Shown here one piece after another: positions 47,141-59,569 of a DNA stretch of 64,000 nt. The position numbers and the translations under genes were made by a program. Every line of letters starts with the position of its first letter. The stretch's first letter is position 1. The notes under the pieces are model-generated. The model was not told where the DNA came from and ran no database searches. It saw nothing but the letters and a program-made list of their open reading frames with translations. This stretch comes from Lepraria neglecta (taxonomy: Eukaryota; Ascomycota; Lecanoromycetes; Lecanorales; Stereocaulaceae), in assembly GCA_033220425.1 (NCBI GenBank), contig CM065651.1, forward strand, positions 620,001 through 684,000, read 5' to 3'.

Positions 47141-50058
47141 ATGCCACTTGATCCTTCAAACCCTAAAGACAACCTTGTTGCCCTTAAAGTCGAGGTCCAG
47201 AGGGTGGTCGGTGCTTTGCATGACCTGGGCGATTCAGACGAACAACCGTCGCCACTCTTCGACTACTCGTGGGGTAATGAACCGTCGCCGCTCCCCCACG
47301 AATTTGCAGAGATACTGTCGCAATGTCTGCTAATCCAGGCGGAGCTTTCAACGCTCCAAAACCCGTCTGCCATGATTGGTCTTTCACAGGTCGAGTCCTT
47401 TAGCTACAGTAACTCCACTATAATCGCGAGTTTCCTCGCCGATTGTCAAGCTGCTTTTCATGTGCTGTGGATGAATTTGAACGGAGACTTGACTTACGAC
47501 GAGAGTACCCTGAGAAGACTGACCTCCTTTAGTTCGACCTACGAACTGAACAGGCCGGAAATACCCTTTAGTTCGACCTACGAACTGAACAGGCCGGAAA
47601 TATTTAGTTCGACCTACGAACTGAACAGGCCGGAAAGACAACGATCTGATTCGAAAGTCGAAAGTCGCAATCACGCCCAGGATAAGACGGCCAATGCTCC
47701 CCAGTCTAGCCTACCGTTATCCATTTCTACTCAAGACAGAGAGCAAATTACTACCGAGAGGAAAGGGTCTGATCGCACAGTTGTTAAGGTTACGCATCCA
47801 GGTCTTCCAAACGAAGTCAGATGGAACCGGATAGGGATGCGTGAGATCCTGTCACAGCTCAAGAATCAACATGCTGGCCTGATGTTCATAGCTACACATT
47901 TCGCTAGGTTAAGAAGTGAAACGCCAAAGCCAGCCTCATCATCTATTATACTAGATGTGCCCGAGTTCGCCAAAAGTGCGGATAATGCTCGACAATGGGC
48001 CGAATCGCTGCAGCGTATCAGAAATTTCAGGGTTCCTGACTGGGCAGATTTGTCTACAGGTCTATTTTTGGGTATCAAAGACCTTCGAAGCGTCGAACCA
48101 GTTTCGAGCAGATACATCATCACATGGCAACTTCAAGAATATTACCAACAAGAGTGTAAGGGGTATGAAAGGCTGAACGATGTCTTGATCGTGTTTGGCG
48201 ATGGGATGAACGCCCGATGTTTGACGTGTGAGGAGTACTGCTTTCTAAGATTTCGAAAGGTATACTAGAGATCATCAATTTTGCAGCTACCGTTACTGGC
48301 GCAGGGGAACATCGCACGACGTCTTACCCGTTCAATGCGACATGGATCGAGTTCTCGGTGAAAGTTTTCGACATGGAGTCTACAAGGGAATCGACAGATA
48401 ACGCCAACTCCCTTTCCCATACACAAACCCATTTATCTATAACTACGAATTTGCCTTGGCTCCTGGGCGATAATATCGACAGTCTACTAACCTCACTGGC
48501 AGCGGCACTCAGACCTACACCAGAACCTGGGTTAGCAATATCGGAGGCTCGAATGCAACGAGATGATGGTGCGATCACAATTTCTTTGCTGCCCTTGGAC
48601 CTTGTGGTGCGAGAGGCGTGCTGGCATCCTCTCTTCCCCCGTAAAGTCATCTCAAGAGAAGCTTTGACAAGGGAGGAAGGCTTTCTCGGACTTGATATAT
48701 CTTTTGATTTGATGATCGCGCTCTGTGGCACCGACATCGCCATGCTTGAGCAAGGAGGATTTTGTCTAGAATGAGTGTATACATATCTCATCCCAATAAA
48801 ACTCAAGGAGCGTCGCCACGTGCAATGGCATCTATTTTGCGTGGATCAAGATAAGAGAGAGTCTTCAGATTTCAGGCGCAACCTCTGGAACGTACATATG
48901 CCTAAAGACTGGTACAAGACAGACGATCTAGAAACCCTTCGTGGGGGACCAAATACGACCCATTACATTGGCTGGTGCGGAAATTGTGCGATAACCGTGG
49001 GCACACTCATACAAAATGGTCGTAGTGTCAAAGAGTCCAAGGCGCCTGTAGAGAAGACCGAGAAGATCCATTCTAGTACTTCGTTCACTGCGAACGCCTC
49101 GATCTACGGTGTGGGTATCGGTTTGAGCAAAACTACAACACGGGCCTCCCCAGCTCGTAGCCCGTTCGAGGATCGGGAACGATCATTCACCCACTGGCTT
49201 ACCGGATCAATGTCAGAGCAAGTCCTGCTCTACAGTCCGTCAAAGTAGTAGGCATGGATGGTGTCAAAAACATCACTCCTTTTACAATTAGTCCGCGAAC
49301 ACATCAGCTATGTCAGCCAAGCAGATCGCACTCTATATTTCAATCTCCCAGAATGCACCGATGAATCTGCGACACCCCTGAACGCTTACCGCCTTCTCAA
49401 AGAGAACTTAGGCGCTGAATTGCCCGTGCTTGGTGCACAGCGCCCATTCACCGTGGAGAATTTGCTGCTTATTTTTTTGCACTTGTTAGACAAGCTCAGC
49501 CGTAGACGTACGGCCGCACCTTGGAGTCAGAAGTTTTGCGGTTTTGAATTAGCTGATGTGATTAATCAACCACAGGAATTCCAACTAAAGAAGGCTGATG
49601 TTTCACATATCCGAATCGGCAGCCCGGGCGGTTGGACTAAATTGCTAGACATGATTCCCCTTGTGCTCTTCTTTGAGGGTTTAGAAGATCCAATTTTACC
49701 CATCCCAGGACCTGGGGAGTCGCGAGCAAGGACAATTTGCTGCTGTAGTCGCATGCCCATCAAGCAAAATTTCCTGGCTGCAACGTTGTCTAGCTTGCGT
49801 ATTCTCACTAAGGATTTTGAGTATCTGGAAAGTGGCCGGCTGACGGAGACAACTTTTTGGCACTGCCCGAATCCGAAGCATTTATTTCGGGCATGCAATT
49901 GCAATGATACCACCTCAAACAAAGGGCGCCTGCAAGCCATCTGGCCCAGGCATACCGCACAACCTCCAGAATTATATGAGATTAAAGAAAACCCTGGCGG
50001 AGCTGTCATTTTTGCGTCCGGACTTGGTATTTTGGACGATATCGCAAGATAACATATT
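47141..50058 (+). pseudogene. Broken large hypothetical gene
   Basis: A colinear protein-like region of about 970 codons is split into open segments 47141-48268, ~48272-48774, 48775-49248 and 49258-50052. The frame shifts near 48245-48265 (between 'CEEYCFL' and 'KGILEIINFAA'). An in-frame TGA follows 'GGFCLE' at 48772, and a TAG-TAG pair follows 'YSPSK' at 49246-49251; the sequence on both sides reads as one protein. TAG-TAG would come from CAG-CAG by two C-to-T changes in CpA, the RIP context. Motif-like segments: 'DVLIVFGDGMNARCLTCEEY', 'FNATWIEFSVKVFD', 'HYIGWCGNCAITVGT', 'SLLLQLVREHI' and Cys pairs in 'TICCCSRM' and 'CPNPKHLFRACNC'. I recall fungal proteins of this layout but cannot name a domain. 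A sequencing or assembly error at the frameshift is a weaker alternative. Confidence 0.6.
47528..47638 (+). repeat. In-frame triplicated 33-39-bp repeat with internal hairpin
   Basis: Three copies of a unit encoding FSSTYELNRPE, in frame in the broken gene. Each contains the palindrome AGTTCG-accta-CGAACT. Confidence 0.9.
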
Positions 50059-50249
50059 AAAGCAAAGTATCAAGGGGAGATTACAATGTTCTGCAATTGA
50101 AGAGGCGCTTATTGCGGGAAGGAGCAAGCCTGAGGTATTAAGGCCTCAGAATATCTAGAGAAACAATACACATCCATATTCTCACACACAGCCAACTTGT
50201 GCCTTACAGCACTCAAGTTCGGTCAACCTCGCAGTAGAGGACTTTTCGA

Positions 50250-50941
50250 ATGACTGAGCAGTCGCATTTTCTCATCGAATTCGCGTCGTCTAGATCCTCT
50301 GATGGAGTGTACTCTGTTGAGACGGTCTCAGCTGACACATTGAAGGAACATTTTGGCCTCGACATTTTCCGGCACCCAGACCGGCAAGTTGCCGAGAATA
50401 ACAGCTCATATCGGCTCCGGTACCAGATCTGTCATGACAAGTACAGTCTGGGGGTCGTCTACTCGAGATTGGACTCTGGATGCCTTTGAACAGCGACCGC
50501 AGTCTCCGCCGAATTCGGGACAGAAATTTCACAGATCCACCGGAAAAGCGTTACGCGCTTCGCAAAGGCGTGATCGACTTGGCAAAGGAAAAATTGGGCG
50601 TCAGTATGGGGAAAGGGTATCAGCAAGTGGTACTGAATTACTTGAATGTCAAGACCAAGGACGACTACGTGCTCTCCGACTTCTTGCACGAAGAGGCGGA
50701 GCGGATACATCGACAAGCGCTGGCGTTGTCGGAAAGAGTGCTGGGTAAGGAACATCCTGATACGCTGACGAGCGTTTACTGTCTTGCCTATTTGCTGCAC
50801 CAATGGAAACGGTACAAGGATGCGGAAGGATTTTACCATCGAGCATATGCTGGATGTAGAAAGACAATTGGAGAGAAGCACCCGACTACTGCAGCATGCT
50901 CGCGGCACCATTCTCTGATGCTTGAGGGAGAGAAAGGCTAA
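50250..50941 (+). pseudogene. TPR-repeat protein fragment
   Basis: Two open segments in different frames, 50250-50489 ('MTEQSHFLIEFASSRSSDG') and 50480-50941. The second encodes a TPR region: 'IHRQALALSERVLGKEHPDT', 'VYCLAYLLHQWKRYKDAE', 'FYHRAYAGCRKTIGEKHP', the TPR_10/TPR_12 type usually found at the C-terminus of fungal NLR-like (NB-ARC or NACHT) proteins. No nucleotide-binding domain is present upstream, so this looks like the remnant of such a gene. An intron near 50480 could join the frames, but no convincing donor/acceptor pair was found. Confidence 0.45.
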
Positions 50942-51389
50942 CAGGATTCGGAGTTTAATTGTAGTTGCGAAGAAGCTAATTACTTGTGGCTCTGTCGGCC
51001 AACCTTCCCTTCTAGAAGGGTTCACCCCTTCAACCGTCTGCACCCCTCAACGGTCTACCTCCTCTAGCTCTACAGATATAGCGTTTGATAATAAATTTTC
51101 GCGTATGCTATTGTAGATATTATCAATCTCTATAAGTTTCGTACTAAAGACTTTATCGAAACTTACGAAGTTGGCGAGCTGTAGAAAGCTGTAGACTTCC
51201 ACTATATACACCCCTGAGAGCCCCTGGAGCTTTCCCCCGGAGCAGAAAGATCGAGATTTCCGGGCGGCAGCCCTATAAGGCTAGCCGGTTGAGGGGTGCA
51301 TCGGCAAAGTTCCACGAACATTTTTAGACACTCTACCACAACATTTCAACATCTTACGATCTGCGACCTCTTTAATAGTATCGCTCAAG
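50942..51389. other. Intergenic, LTV1 promoter side
   Basis: No gene supported. A patch at 51060-51190 is AT-rich with RIP-like texture, suggesting a short repeat remnant. Confidence 0.35.
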
Positions 51390-52826
51390 ATGCCGCGGAA
51401 GAAGTTGTTAGTCTATGGCCTATCTATCTTTTGCACCTTATCATGCTAATCTCTACACAGTGACAAATCCAACTCCACCACATACCAATTAGTACACCGG
51501 CCTCAAAATGATCCTAAAATCCACGATGCCTCATCCAGCTCTATGGTCTTCCAGGAGCTGGCTCCCTCCCAAGCCCATAAGGTCAAAAGCCGACATGACC
51601 TAGAGTCTGAACTTTTCGGCTCTTCAGACGCAACCAATGGTGTCCCACCCGGAGTCAGAGACAACGAGGGGGAGGCAGCTGAACATGGCATTTACTTCGA
51701 TGATACCGAGTATGACTACATGCAGCATATACGAGATTTGAATTCTGGGAGCGGCAATGGGGAGAGCTACTTTGTAGAAGCTGTAACAAAGAAGAAGGAT
51801 GGGAAGGGCAAGAACAAGATGAGTCTGGAAGACGCATTAAGGGGCGCCTCTCTACGGGAAGAAGGGAGCCTGAGCGGTGCCAGCCAGGATGGAGGATCTT
51901 CGTTGTGGGATGAAGACTTGTTACCTTCACGAGGCTTGAAGAATCTCACTTATCAAGACCAGCAAGACGTACCAGATGTGTTGGCAGGGTTTCAACCAGA
52001 CATGGATCCTAGATTACGGGAGGTCTTAGAAGCGTTAGACGATGAAGCCTATGTCGATGACGAGGAAGACTTCTTTGGAGAGATCGCTAAAGACGGAAAG
52101 GAGGTCAGTCTGGAGGAGTTCGAGGACACAGGCTTCTGGGAAGACGGAGCCGATGATGCTGGATGGGAGACAGACGAGACGGTGAAACCCAATAAGGAGT
52201 ACCAGAGTGATGTTATGCCACCGTTGCTGCCACCCTACACAGAGAAGCCGAGCAAGGAGTGTGATATTGGAGGCATGCCGCCGTCATCACTTCCAAACGG
52301 TGGAGACGCCGTCATGGAAGATGGCCCTGACCATGGAGATGGCGATTGGATGAAAGAGTTTAGCAAATTCAAGCAAGATAAGAAATCTAATAAGACGAAG
52401 AAAGAACCTTGGATGCCTGAGCTATCTTCGGTCATGACAGGGACTTCTATGACTGAAGGACGCCGGAAGAAGAGGAAGGGAGCAATGACTTCGAGCACCG
52501 GCTTTTCGATGACCAGCTCCTCGCTCGCCCGCACCGAAGGGCTAACACTTCTGGATTCACGCTTTGATAAGATCGAAGAAGACTATGCTGAAGACGAGAT
52601 GGACATGGATGATGGTACTGCATCAATTGTCACGGGATCGTCGCTAGCCTCAAGTCAAGCACCGCCATTAACCACAAGGTCTGATTTCGACAGCATTATG
52701 GATGACTTTCTTGGCGGGTACTCGATGATTGGGAAGAAAAGAGTCAAGAAGGGAGGTTATCAAAGTGGAATGGAACAGCTTGATGAGGTACGAAAAGGGC
52801 TTGGGCCTGCAAAAATTAGGACATAG
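51390..52826 (+). CDS. LTV1: LTV1, 40S ribosomal subunit biogenesis factor
   Basis: A 17-base first exon (51390-51406, 'MPRKKF') is joined over a 54-base intron (GTTAGT...CTAAT...CAG) to exon 2 at 51461-52826, giving 460 aa. The N-terminus after splicing, 'MPRKKFDKSNSTTYQLVHRP', followed by 'DPKIHD', is the conserved LTV1 start. Further landmarks: 'YFDDTEYDYMQHIRDLN', 'MDPRLREVLEALDDEAYVDD', 'DDFFGEI'-type acidic block 'EEDFFGEIAKDGK', 'LDSRFDKIEEDYAEDEMD', and the end 'FDSIMDDFLGGYSMIGKK'. LTV1 binds pre-40S particles near Rps3 and Rps20 and is released before cytoplasmic maturation; in yeast it also affects nuclear export and cold growth. Gene looks intact; length is normal. Usually single-copy, which marks this side as host chromosome. 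Confidence 0.95.
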
Positions 52827-53115
52827 AAAGCATGTTGAGCTTTGGCGATGTTATTGCATTTCGTGGGCGTCAATTTGACTGTGGTAGCATTATACCCCGG
52901 GCCTGGCAATGGGCCAGATAGAAGGAATAAGACATTTCAACTTGTATATAATGGATATCATGACCGTATTCGACAAATCATCCCTTCGATGTTGATACAA
53001 ACCCTAACCCTAAACTCGGGACTCCGGCTTGGAAACCGAATCAACATCTCACCAGCAAAGTCTTGTAATTTTTGCATAGAAACCACACAATTGTGCACCG
53101 TACCAAATCAACATA

Positions 53116-54540
53116 ATGGCAGCCAAACAGGATTACGCTCTGCTCTGTCTAGAGAACCCACTGCTAGGTAAGAAGCCTCACCTTGAATCAATCAAAGTAG
53201 AAGAGCTGACATCAGTTCCCTCACAGACATACAAGGTCAAGGGTAAGCACGAATTGAACCCAATGACAACGCTCTCACGTCTAGATGTATTCCCAATTGA
53301 CTCTAATTGGTCCTATCAGAGATGAAGCAATGCTGGAAAAATACGGCCTCAAGCCCAACGACGCCATCCTCGCGGAAGAAAAACACATGGGCATCTATGA
53401 AGACCTGCTCCAGAATCGAAACGCAAAGCTCATAGCCGGCGGCGCTGCTCAGAACACTGCTCGAGGAGCACAGGTGCGTTCAATTCCCTCCCCTCTCTCC
53501 TCCTCGCTCTCCAATTATCCCAGTCCCCTCCATACAACAAACCGCTCACTGACGTTTCCCCCCACAGTACATCCTCCCACCCAACTCAACCCTCTACATA
53601 GGCTGCGTCGGCTCCGACAAATACGCCGACATCCTCCGCTCACGCAACGACGCCGCCGGTCTCCGCGCCGAATACCTCACTTCAGATACCCACCCAACCG
53701 GCCGCTGCGGCGTCATAATCACAGGCCAAGACCGCTCAATGGTAACCGATCTCGCAGCCGCAAACGAGTACAAGTTCTCTCATCTTCAATCCCCCAAGAT
53801 CTGGAAACTCGTCCAACAAGCACGTGTCTATTTCGTCGGCGGATACCATCTCACAGTCTGCGTCCCCGCTATATTAGCCCTAGCAGAAGAAGCAGCGAAA
53901 GAGAATAAGATCTTCATCATGAGTTTAAGCGCACCGTTTATTCCGCTGTTTTTTAAGGAGCAGTTGGCGTCAACGAGCAAGTATTGGGATTATGTGATTG
54001 GGAATGAGACGGAGGCGAGGAGTTGGGCGGAGGGGCTGGGGCATGAGACGAGGGATGTGAAGGAGATTGCGAGGATGATGGCGGAGTTGCCGAAGGAGAA
54101 TGGGGGAAGGAAGAGAGTGGTTGTTATCACGCAGGGGACGGAGGGGACGGTGGTGGCGGTGCAGGGGGAGAAGGAGAGTAAGGAGTTTGGGATTAAGGAG
54201 GTGAGGAGGGAGGAGATTTGTGATACTACTGGGGCTGGGTGAGTTGTTCTCGTCCTTTTTGGAAATTGCTCTTGGGGAACCTGCTGATGTGGTGAATTTA
54301 CAGGGATGCGTTTGCTGGCGGCTTCGTCGCTGGTGTTGTTGAGGGCAAGCCGCTAGACGAGTGCATCGATATGGGTCACTGGCTTGCGAGTCTGAGCATC
54401 AAGGAGCTAGGACCACAGTACGTGCATTCTCTCCTACCAAGCAAATTTCACTACCATTCATCGATTATCAAAATCACAAACAACAAGCCGCCCCTCATTA
54501 AATTAACATCCCCACCCTTCTCCCCAGCAATTACACATAA
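53116..54540 (+). CDS. ado1: Adenosine kinase
   Basis: Six exons, 339 aa: 53116-53167, a 16-base microexon 53227-53242 ('DIQGQG'), 53320-53473, 53568-54238, 54304-54417, 54528-54540. Signature segments: 'YALLCLENPLL', 'MLEKYGLKPNDAILAEEKHM', 'LIAGGAAQNTARGAQYILP' (substrate-binding GG), 'YIGCVGSDKYADIL', 'TGRCGVIITGQDRSM', 'YFVGGYHLTVC', 'SLSAPFIPLFF', 'YVIGNETEA' (NxxE motif) and 'DTTGAGDAFAGGF' (anion hole and catalytic Asp, PfkB family). The enzyme phosphorylates adenosine to AMP using ATP and keeps the S-adenosylmethionine cycle running by removing adenosine. Length normal. The C-terminus is short ('ELGPHNYT') where relatives usually have PFPK-type tails. Confidence 0.95.
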
Positions 54541-54890
54541 AAGACTAGCACGTTCTTAGGCTAATATGAGACTGTCCCCTACACAGATATCCCTTCCCCA
54601 AGCAAACTTACAAGCCCACCTGAATTGAGCAAAGTATAGCATCGGCGTTCGGGTTTCAACAACTAAAAGCAATCAACTTGCACATAGAACGGGCATAGGG
54701 ACGACGACCACGATGCAATGATTGACATGGACTTCATCATCCAGCCGCAAGGCCATGGGATAGAGCTTAGAACTCAACTAGATCGAAGCAATTCTTTTTG
54801 CAGCTTTCGTCCAAGGGTATTTTCTTAGTTCCGCCGGTCAGGCAGAGCATGACGGATTTTGCGAGAGTTTGGCCAGGCCCATGTAGCGTT

Positions 54891-57600
54891 TCATCCAGCA
54901 CCCTGTCCATTTGGTGGCGTTTGCACGTTTGTAGCCGCTTGGACGCGACCACTACCTCCCCAATCGAGACTCGAGCTGTGGAAATTACCAACATAAGTCG
55001 TACTCGCTCTCCGTCCGGAGGTGTAATTAGGAACCGCCGGAAACTCGTTATTCAGATACGGCTGGTTATGATAGCCTCCATTCAAGTTTGGGTGAGGATT
55101 GTAATTGCTTGGGACGGGCATGCTGCTGATGCTAGAGTTGATTTGTTGCTGAAGAGGAATCCTGGTCTGCGAATTTTGCTGAGAATGACTGGGTGTGGTA
55201 CGCTTGGCGGTTCCTGGTCGAGAGCCGGGCGTCGCTTCACCTGGCTGTGGGGCGAAGGGGGAGTTGTAGATGCTGGGAAGCAGAGGTCGTGGGGAGACTT
55301 GGGGATGGTCCTGCGGATCTCCGAAATGGTCTCGCGCCGTTAAGGAGCCTATGAGTCCGTAGCTGGCATCATTACCGATATCTTTCGATCCAAATCTGGG
55401 ATTCGACAAGCCTTGGGCGGCAGCAATTGGGATTTCATCTTCATTTGTGGCCTCGGAGCCCACTAGATCGTCCACCATGCGTTTCGAGGTCAGATCCATT
55501 GATATGCCGCCGGAAGCGGCTTGAGAGGCTCCACCATCAGCCGATTCTGGTGGGTAAGCTATTGCAATCTCGTCAACGTGAGTGATTTCCGCTCGTCCAA
55601 CACTCGTTGAGGATTCGGTCGCTTGATAGCCTGCATCTGATGGGACACCTTCATCCAGATAAACGAATGTTGTGCTGCTAGGCACAAACTCGATCGGGCT
55701 GCTCTACGTTTAGTCAGCTTAAGCATCAAGCAAATCAGCAGTGCAAATGACCTCCTGTAATTGGAGGAACATGCCATCCGTCAAGAAGTCGCGGACCCTC
55801 CCGTACATCTCTACGTTGGGATGGTTCCTCTGTATGCCTTGATCATGGAACTTCGGCTTTGGAGATACGGTATCAGCACTGTAGTATCTTCGTGTGGTAT
55901 GCTCGTTCATGAATGGCTTAAAGCCGAGGGTATCCACATCTTCTTCAAGTAGATACTCAATTGATGGCAGTTCGGAGACAGGAAATGTGGATGCGAGAAG
56001 CGTCAAAGTGCTTGCGTAGATTTTCCACAACTCTCTGACCCCTACACTGAGCGAGGCGTCTCCCGCCTGAGCTGCCAGTATCGAAGCATTAGATACGAGC
56101 CACGAGCTGTACTGTCGCAGGCTAGGAAGCACACGACGCGTGACCGCAGTGAGTTTCGCGGATCCCGAAGTTCTAGGCCCTGTGGCATCTTCTTGGGTGT
56201 CGTCATTGACGAAGCGTTCTAGCTCAGGCGATAGAACCTGGAGAAGAGTGAAGAAAGTCTTAACGTTCAAACGCTGGAAGAAGAAGTAAGAGTGTAAGAT
56301 CTCAGCAGAGCCAGGGTCGTCTAGAGCCGTTTAATGTCTGACAATTCTGAATCGACGGGGCTTCGATTGCTCACCTTGTAGCCGAACCCCTGCCAAGTGT
56401 TCCGCAGCCACGTTGATTAGGACAAATTTGTTGAGCGTACTGTCCAAAGACCGCTCCTTCAATTCGACCGCGAGTTGACTCAATACCTCACTTTCAAGCT
56501 CTTCGTGTTCCGGAAAGTCAACACCTTTGTAACACCGAGCGTGGAGCCGCATGAACCATCCTATCAAAGCTTTTCCGGCTGCTTGGCTATCGCGACCTGG
56601 GTCGTTGTGAAGCAGCTCCCCTTTACTCCAGGCTTCTTGTATCTTCTTGAATTCGATCTCAAGGTTGCCTTTTGCACCAGGATGAGATTCCTCAACAGCC
56701 AGGGCGCGATAAAGATGATAAGTCGCTCGAAGGTGATTGAGGTCGACGAGAGCAATCACTGCTAGCTGATTATGGGATGCCCCTGAAGCAGGATATATCA
56801 TTCGAGCTAGGTCGTAATATCCAACCGCCGGACCCCAGTTGCGATCTTTTGTTGCCACCTGCATTTCTCGCCATCGAGAGAGATCACCTAAACGGACTAT
56901 TGTTTGATGGCACGAGAGAAGTATCGAATGGGCCAAAGGGCCAGAAATTTCGGTTGGTTCGTCCGCTGAAAGAGCTGGACATAACAAAGTCAGCTAGTCG
57001 GCCATTGGTCGGGTCACAAGGAGTCGCACTGCTCAATGTCAACCTGTGAACGACAACTTCGAGCTCCCGAATACCATTGAAGCGTGCTCCTAGCCTCTGG
57101 ATATATCCGCGGTAAAACCGCTGACCCGACTTGATGAAGTCCAAGAAATGTTTATTCATCTTGCGCTGCTCAGCCTGCTTCCTTCTCCCATGCTCTTGGA
57201 ACTATTCGAGTCATCAGCTTCGTGTACAGCTTGCCATATCCGAGCCATGCACAACTGACATATTTGAGCTCTTTGCGAAAGCGATTGTTCGTCTTTCCAT
57301 GCATATCCCAGAGTCGGGCCTCTACCTCTTTGCTAAGGGCGAAATCGAAGTCCTGTAAAATCGTATCCTCGCATGCAGACCGGTATCTTGTAGAGTCAGA
57401 TGTGCCACTGCTGGAAGATTAGGATGCTATACTGAGCCAGAGAGTTTGCGACATCTGGAAACGAGGGGTTTTTCTCCTTCAGCCGCGCCTGCAAGTCTTT
57501 CTCTACTGCTTGAGCATGTCTGCATTGTGTGAGCTTCCATCTCTATGGAATCACTGATAGGCGAGTAATACCTCCATGTTTCTCCAACGGTGGTGGCCAT
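54891..57600 (-). CDS. EST1/SMG7-like telomerase-binding or NMD factor
   Basis: Multi-exon gene of about 770 aa. First exon 'MATTVGETWR' spliced to 'HAQAVEKDLQARLKEKNP'. The EST1 N-terminal domain follows: 'ALSKEVEARLWDMHGKTNNRF', 'FLDFIKSGQRFYRGYIQRLG', 'GIRELEVVVHRL'. The EST1 DNA/RNA-binding-type TPR domain is clear: 'CHQTIVRLGDLSRWRE', 'NWGPAVGYYDLARMIYPASG', 'SHNQLAVIALVDLNHLRATY', 'LEIEFKKIQEAW'. The C-terminal ~260 residues are Ser/Pro/Gln/Asn-rich. No PIN domain is present, as in yeast Est1/Ebs1 and SMG7 rather than SMG6. Family members either recruit telomerase or bind phosphorylated UPF1 during nonsense-mediated decay; fungal single-copy members are usually annotated as EST1 or SMG7-like, and I cannot choose. 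Splice sites read by eye; at least six introns. Confidence 0.85.
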
Positions 57601-59569
57601 GGCGCTCAAGGCAACTTCAATCTTTCATAAAGACCCCACGGGCAGCGCGCCGCTAGAATGAGGGGTGCAGCTCCACAGGCTGGGCTGCTTGTATACGGTC
57701 CATTGGCAAGATGATTTGCCTTGAGGACGCAAATTCGGATGTCGGAGAGACTCCAACGAATGGAGAGTCCAGCGCCGAGCTCACATGTCTGGGTGCACGA
57801 GAATGAGGGCCTCTTCTCGCGCTTAGAGTTCGTAAGGCTGAGCGAAGTGGCCTTAATTCCAACGTCTTAAGCCCGAGCTTGGCGGTGACCCCTGCCTCCT
57901 TTCTTTGTTTACCCTTTGCCATGTGCTTCGTATATGGGCTTCATCTTTCCATTCTACATCGCCCCCGGAAGTATCTTTCGGCTCCAGGACGCGTATCCTG
58001 CAACAGACAACTGAATTGTAGTTCACGGCGACCAAGATTGAGCGGGACTTTAACACGAGTTGAGTCAGGACAGCCCCCTTTGCAGTCCCCTATCGAGATC
58101 TGCCGAATTCCTGCTCATATGCCAGATTTTAACCGCGTACAGCCTTACCGTGGAGCTCTAACGATATCCTTTCCAGCTCAACTTGGGCATAGTTCAAACC
58201 GAAACGCTGGTTCACAGGGGTAATTATCAACTACTTTCAGAGCTGGCCAACGTCGTGTAATGATCGATCAAACATGGGGAATGCTGTGGAAGCCGTCTAC
58301 CAAGTCGACCTTCGTCGAATCTAGTACTTCTGCTATATCGTTTCCAACGCGAAGCAGGGATCGTAGAGTGGAATCTGATGAGGCATAACAAAATCTACCG
58401 ACAGTAATATTGCAGCTGAAGAACATAATCCCGTGAAGGCAGCATCGGTCTATGTCAAATCACTGCTTGCCTGTGTCGATTCTTCTACTTCTATCACTAA
58501 GACTAACTACACGACTTCCTTCGTATCAGATACTGTGACTTTGTATGAAAGACTCCTTGAATTGCTCAGAGATATTCTACTCTTGGATGGCTTGCTACTT
58601 CCAGCAGTCCTCACTTAAAGAGTTTTCGGTGTAATCCTATTTGCCGAGGGAGTCTTCCATTAGACCATGGAGTCTACTTCAGACCCTGGCCCACGGGCTC
58701 GTGAAGTTGATTGGGTTTTCGACCAGTGGCTGCATTGCACTAGCTCCTCTGAAGCCCGCGTTCTCTTTTGCTGTACCGGACTTTGCTAATTTTTACCGCC
58801 CATGCCCTCTGCTTCGATCTAACGAATAACTCTGTCTATGAACGGAATTTATCTTATATGGTGTAGTGGGAACCTTACTAGCACGGGAAAGAAAAGTGGA
58901 AGTGGCTGGCTGAACATGGCGTTCGTGATAGCGCTAACGAGATGGCTAGCGCGGGTCCGGGGAATTTTGACAGCTTCTATCAGCTACTAAATGTGTGACG
59001 ATCATCCTTTTGCAATGGCTAGTCTAGCACATGGACGATCCTACACCACACTGTGGCTGGCTGAAGACTGCGAGTGCAGAGTGGGGCAGCTAACGCAAGC
59101 AAAGGAGTCCAGCACTATTCCCTCAAGCTAGCGAAAACATACCCAACTTGGTCATGTCTAGATTGGGCCATGAAGAACACCTTCCTACATAATGGATGGT
59201 CAGGCATGAACTAATGCGGCGGATCAAGCATCCGGTACCACGACTCAATGCACATGCTGCTGCTGCTGCTGATGCATTGAGAATGCCGATCAATCGACAT
59301 TGGTTGACGAGGATAGCCTCTATATCGATTCGAAAATATCAATAGTCTGTATACGCTCATTTAAGTCCGTATCGCTAGTGGGCGCGCCTCTCCTCAAGTC
59401 TTGAGCTGAGTCGACCGGCATTCAATTACGGCGAGCCGACCATCAAGAGAGTCAGGAGGTTGCAGAAGTATAAACATGGCCTCCGCATCTTTCAATCTCT
59501 AATTTTCCCATCCAAGATACCTGGAGTGATCGTGGCTCTCTTATACATACAGAGAGAAACTTTACACCT
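57601..59569. other. Long intergenic stretch, no supported gene
   Basis: A minus-strand 89-codon frame (57653-57922) and plus frames at 58433-58618 and 58641-58829 lack start context or family likeness. It holds a ~50-bp segment (57832-57880) repeated at 62263, and a short (CTG)n run at 59253-59268 followed by a small inverted repeat. The right part should carry the tyrosinase promoter. Confidence 0.4.

Noticed and set aside
57653-57922. 89-codon minus-strand frame
   Set aside because: No domain or start context; overlaps the dispersed ~50-bp repeat.
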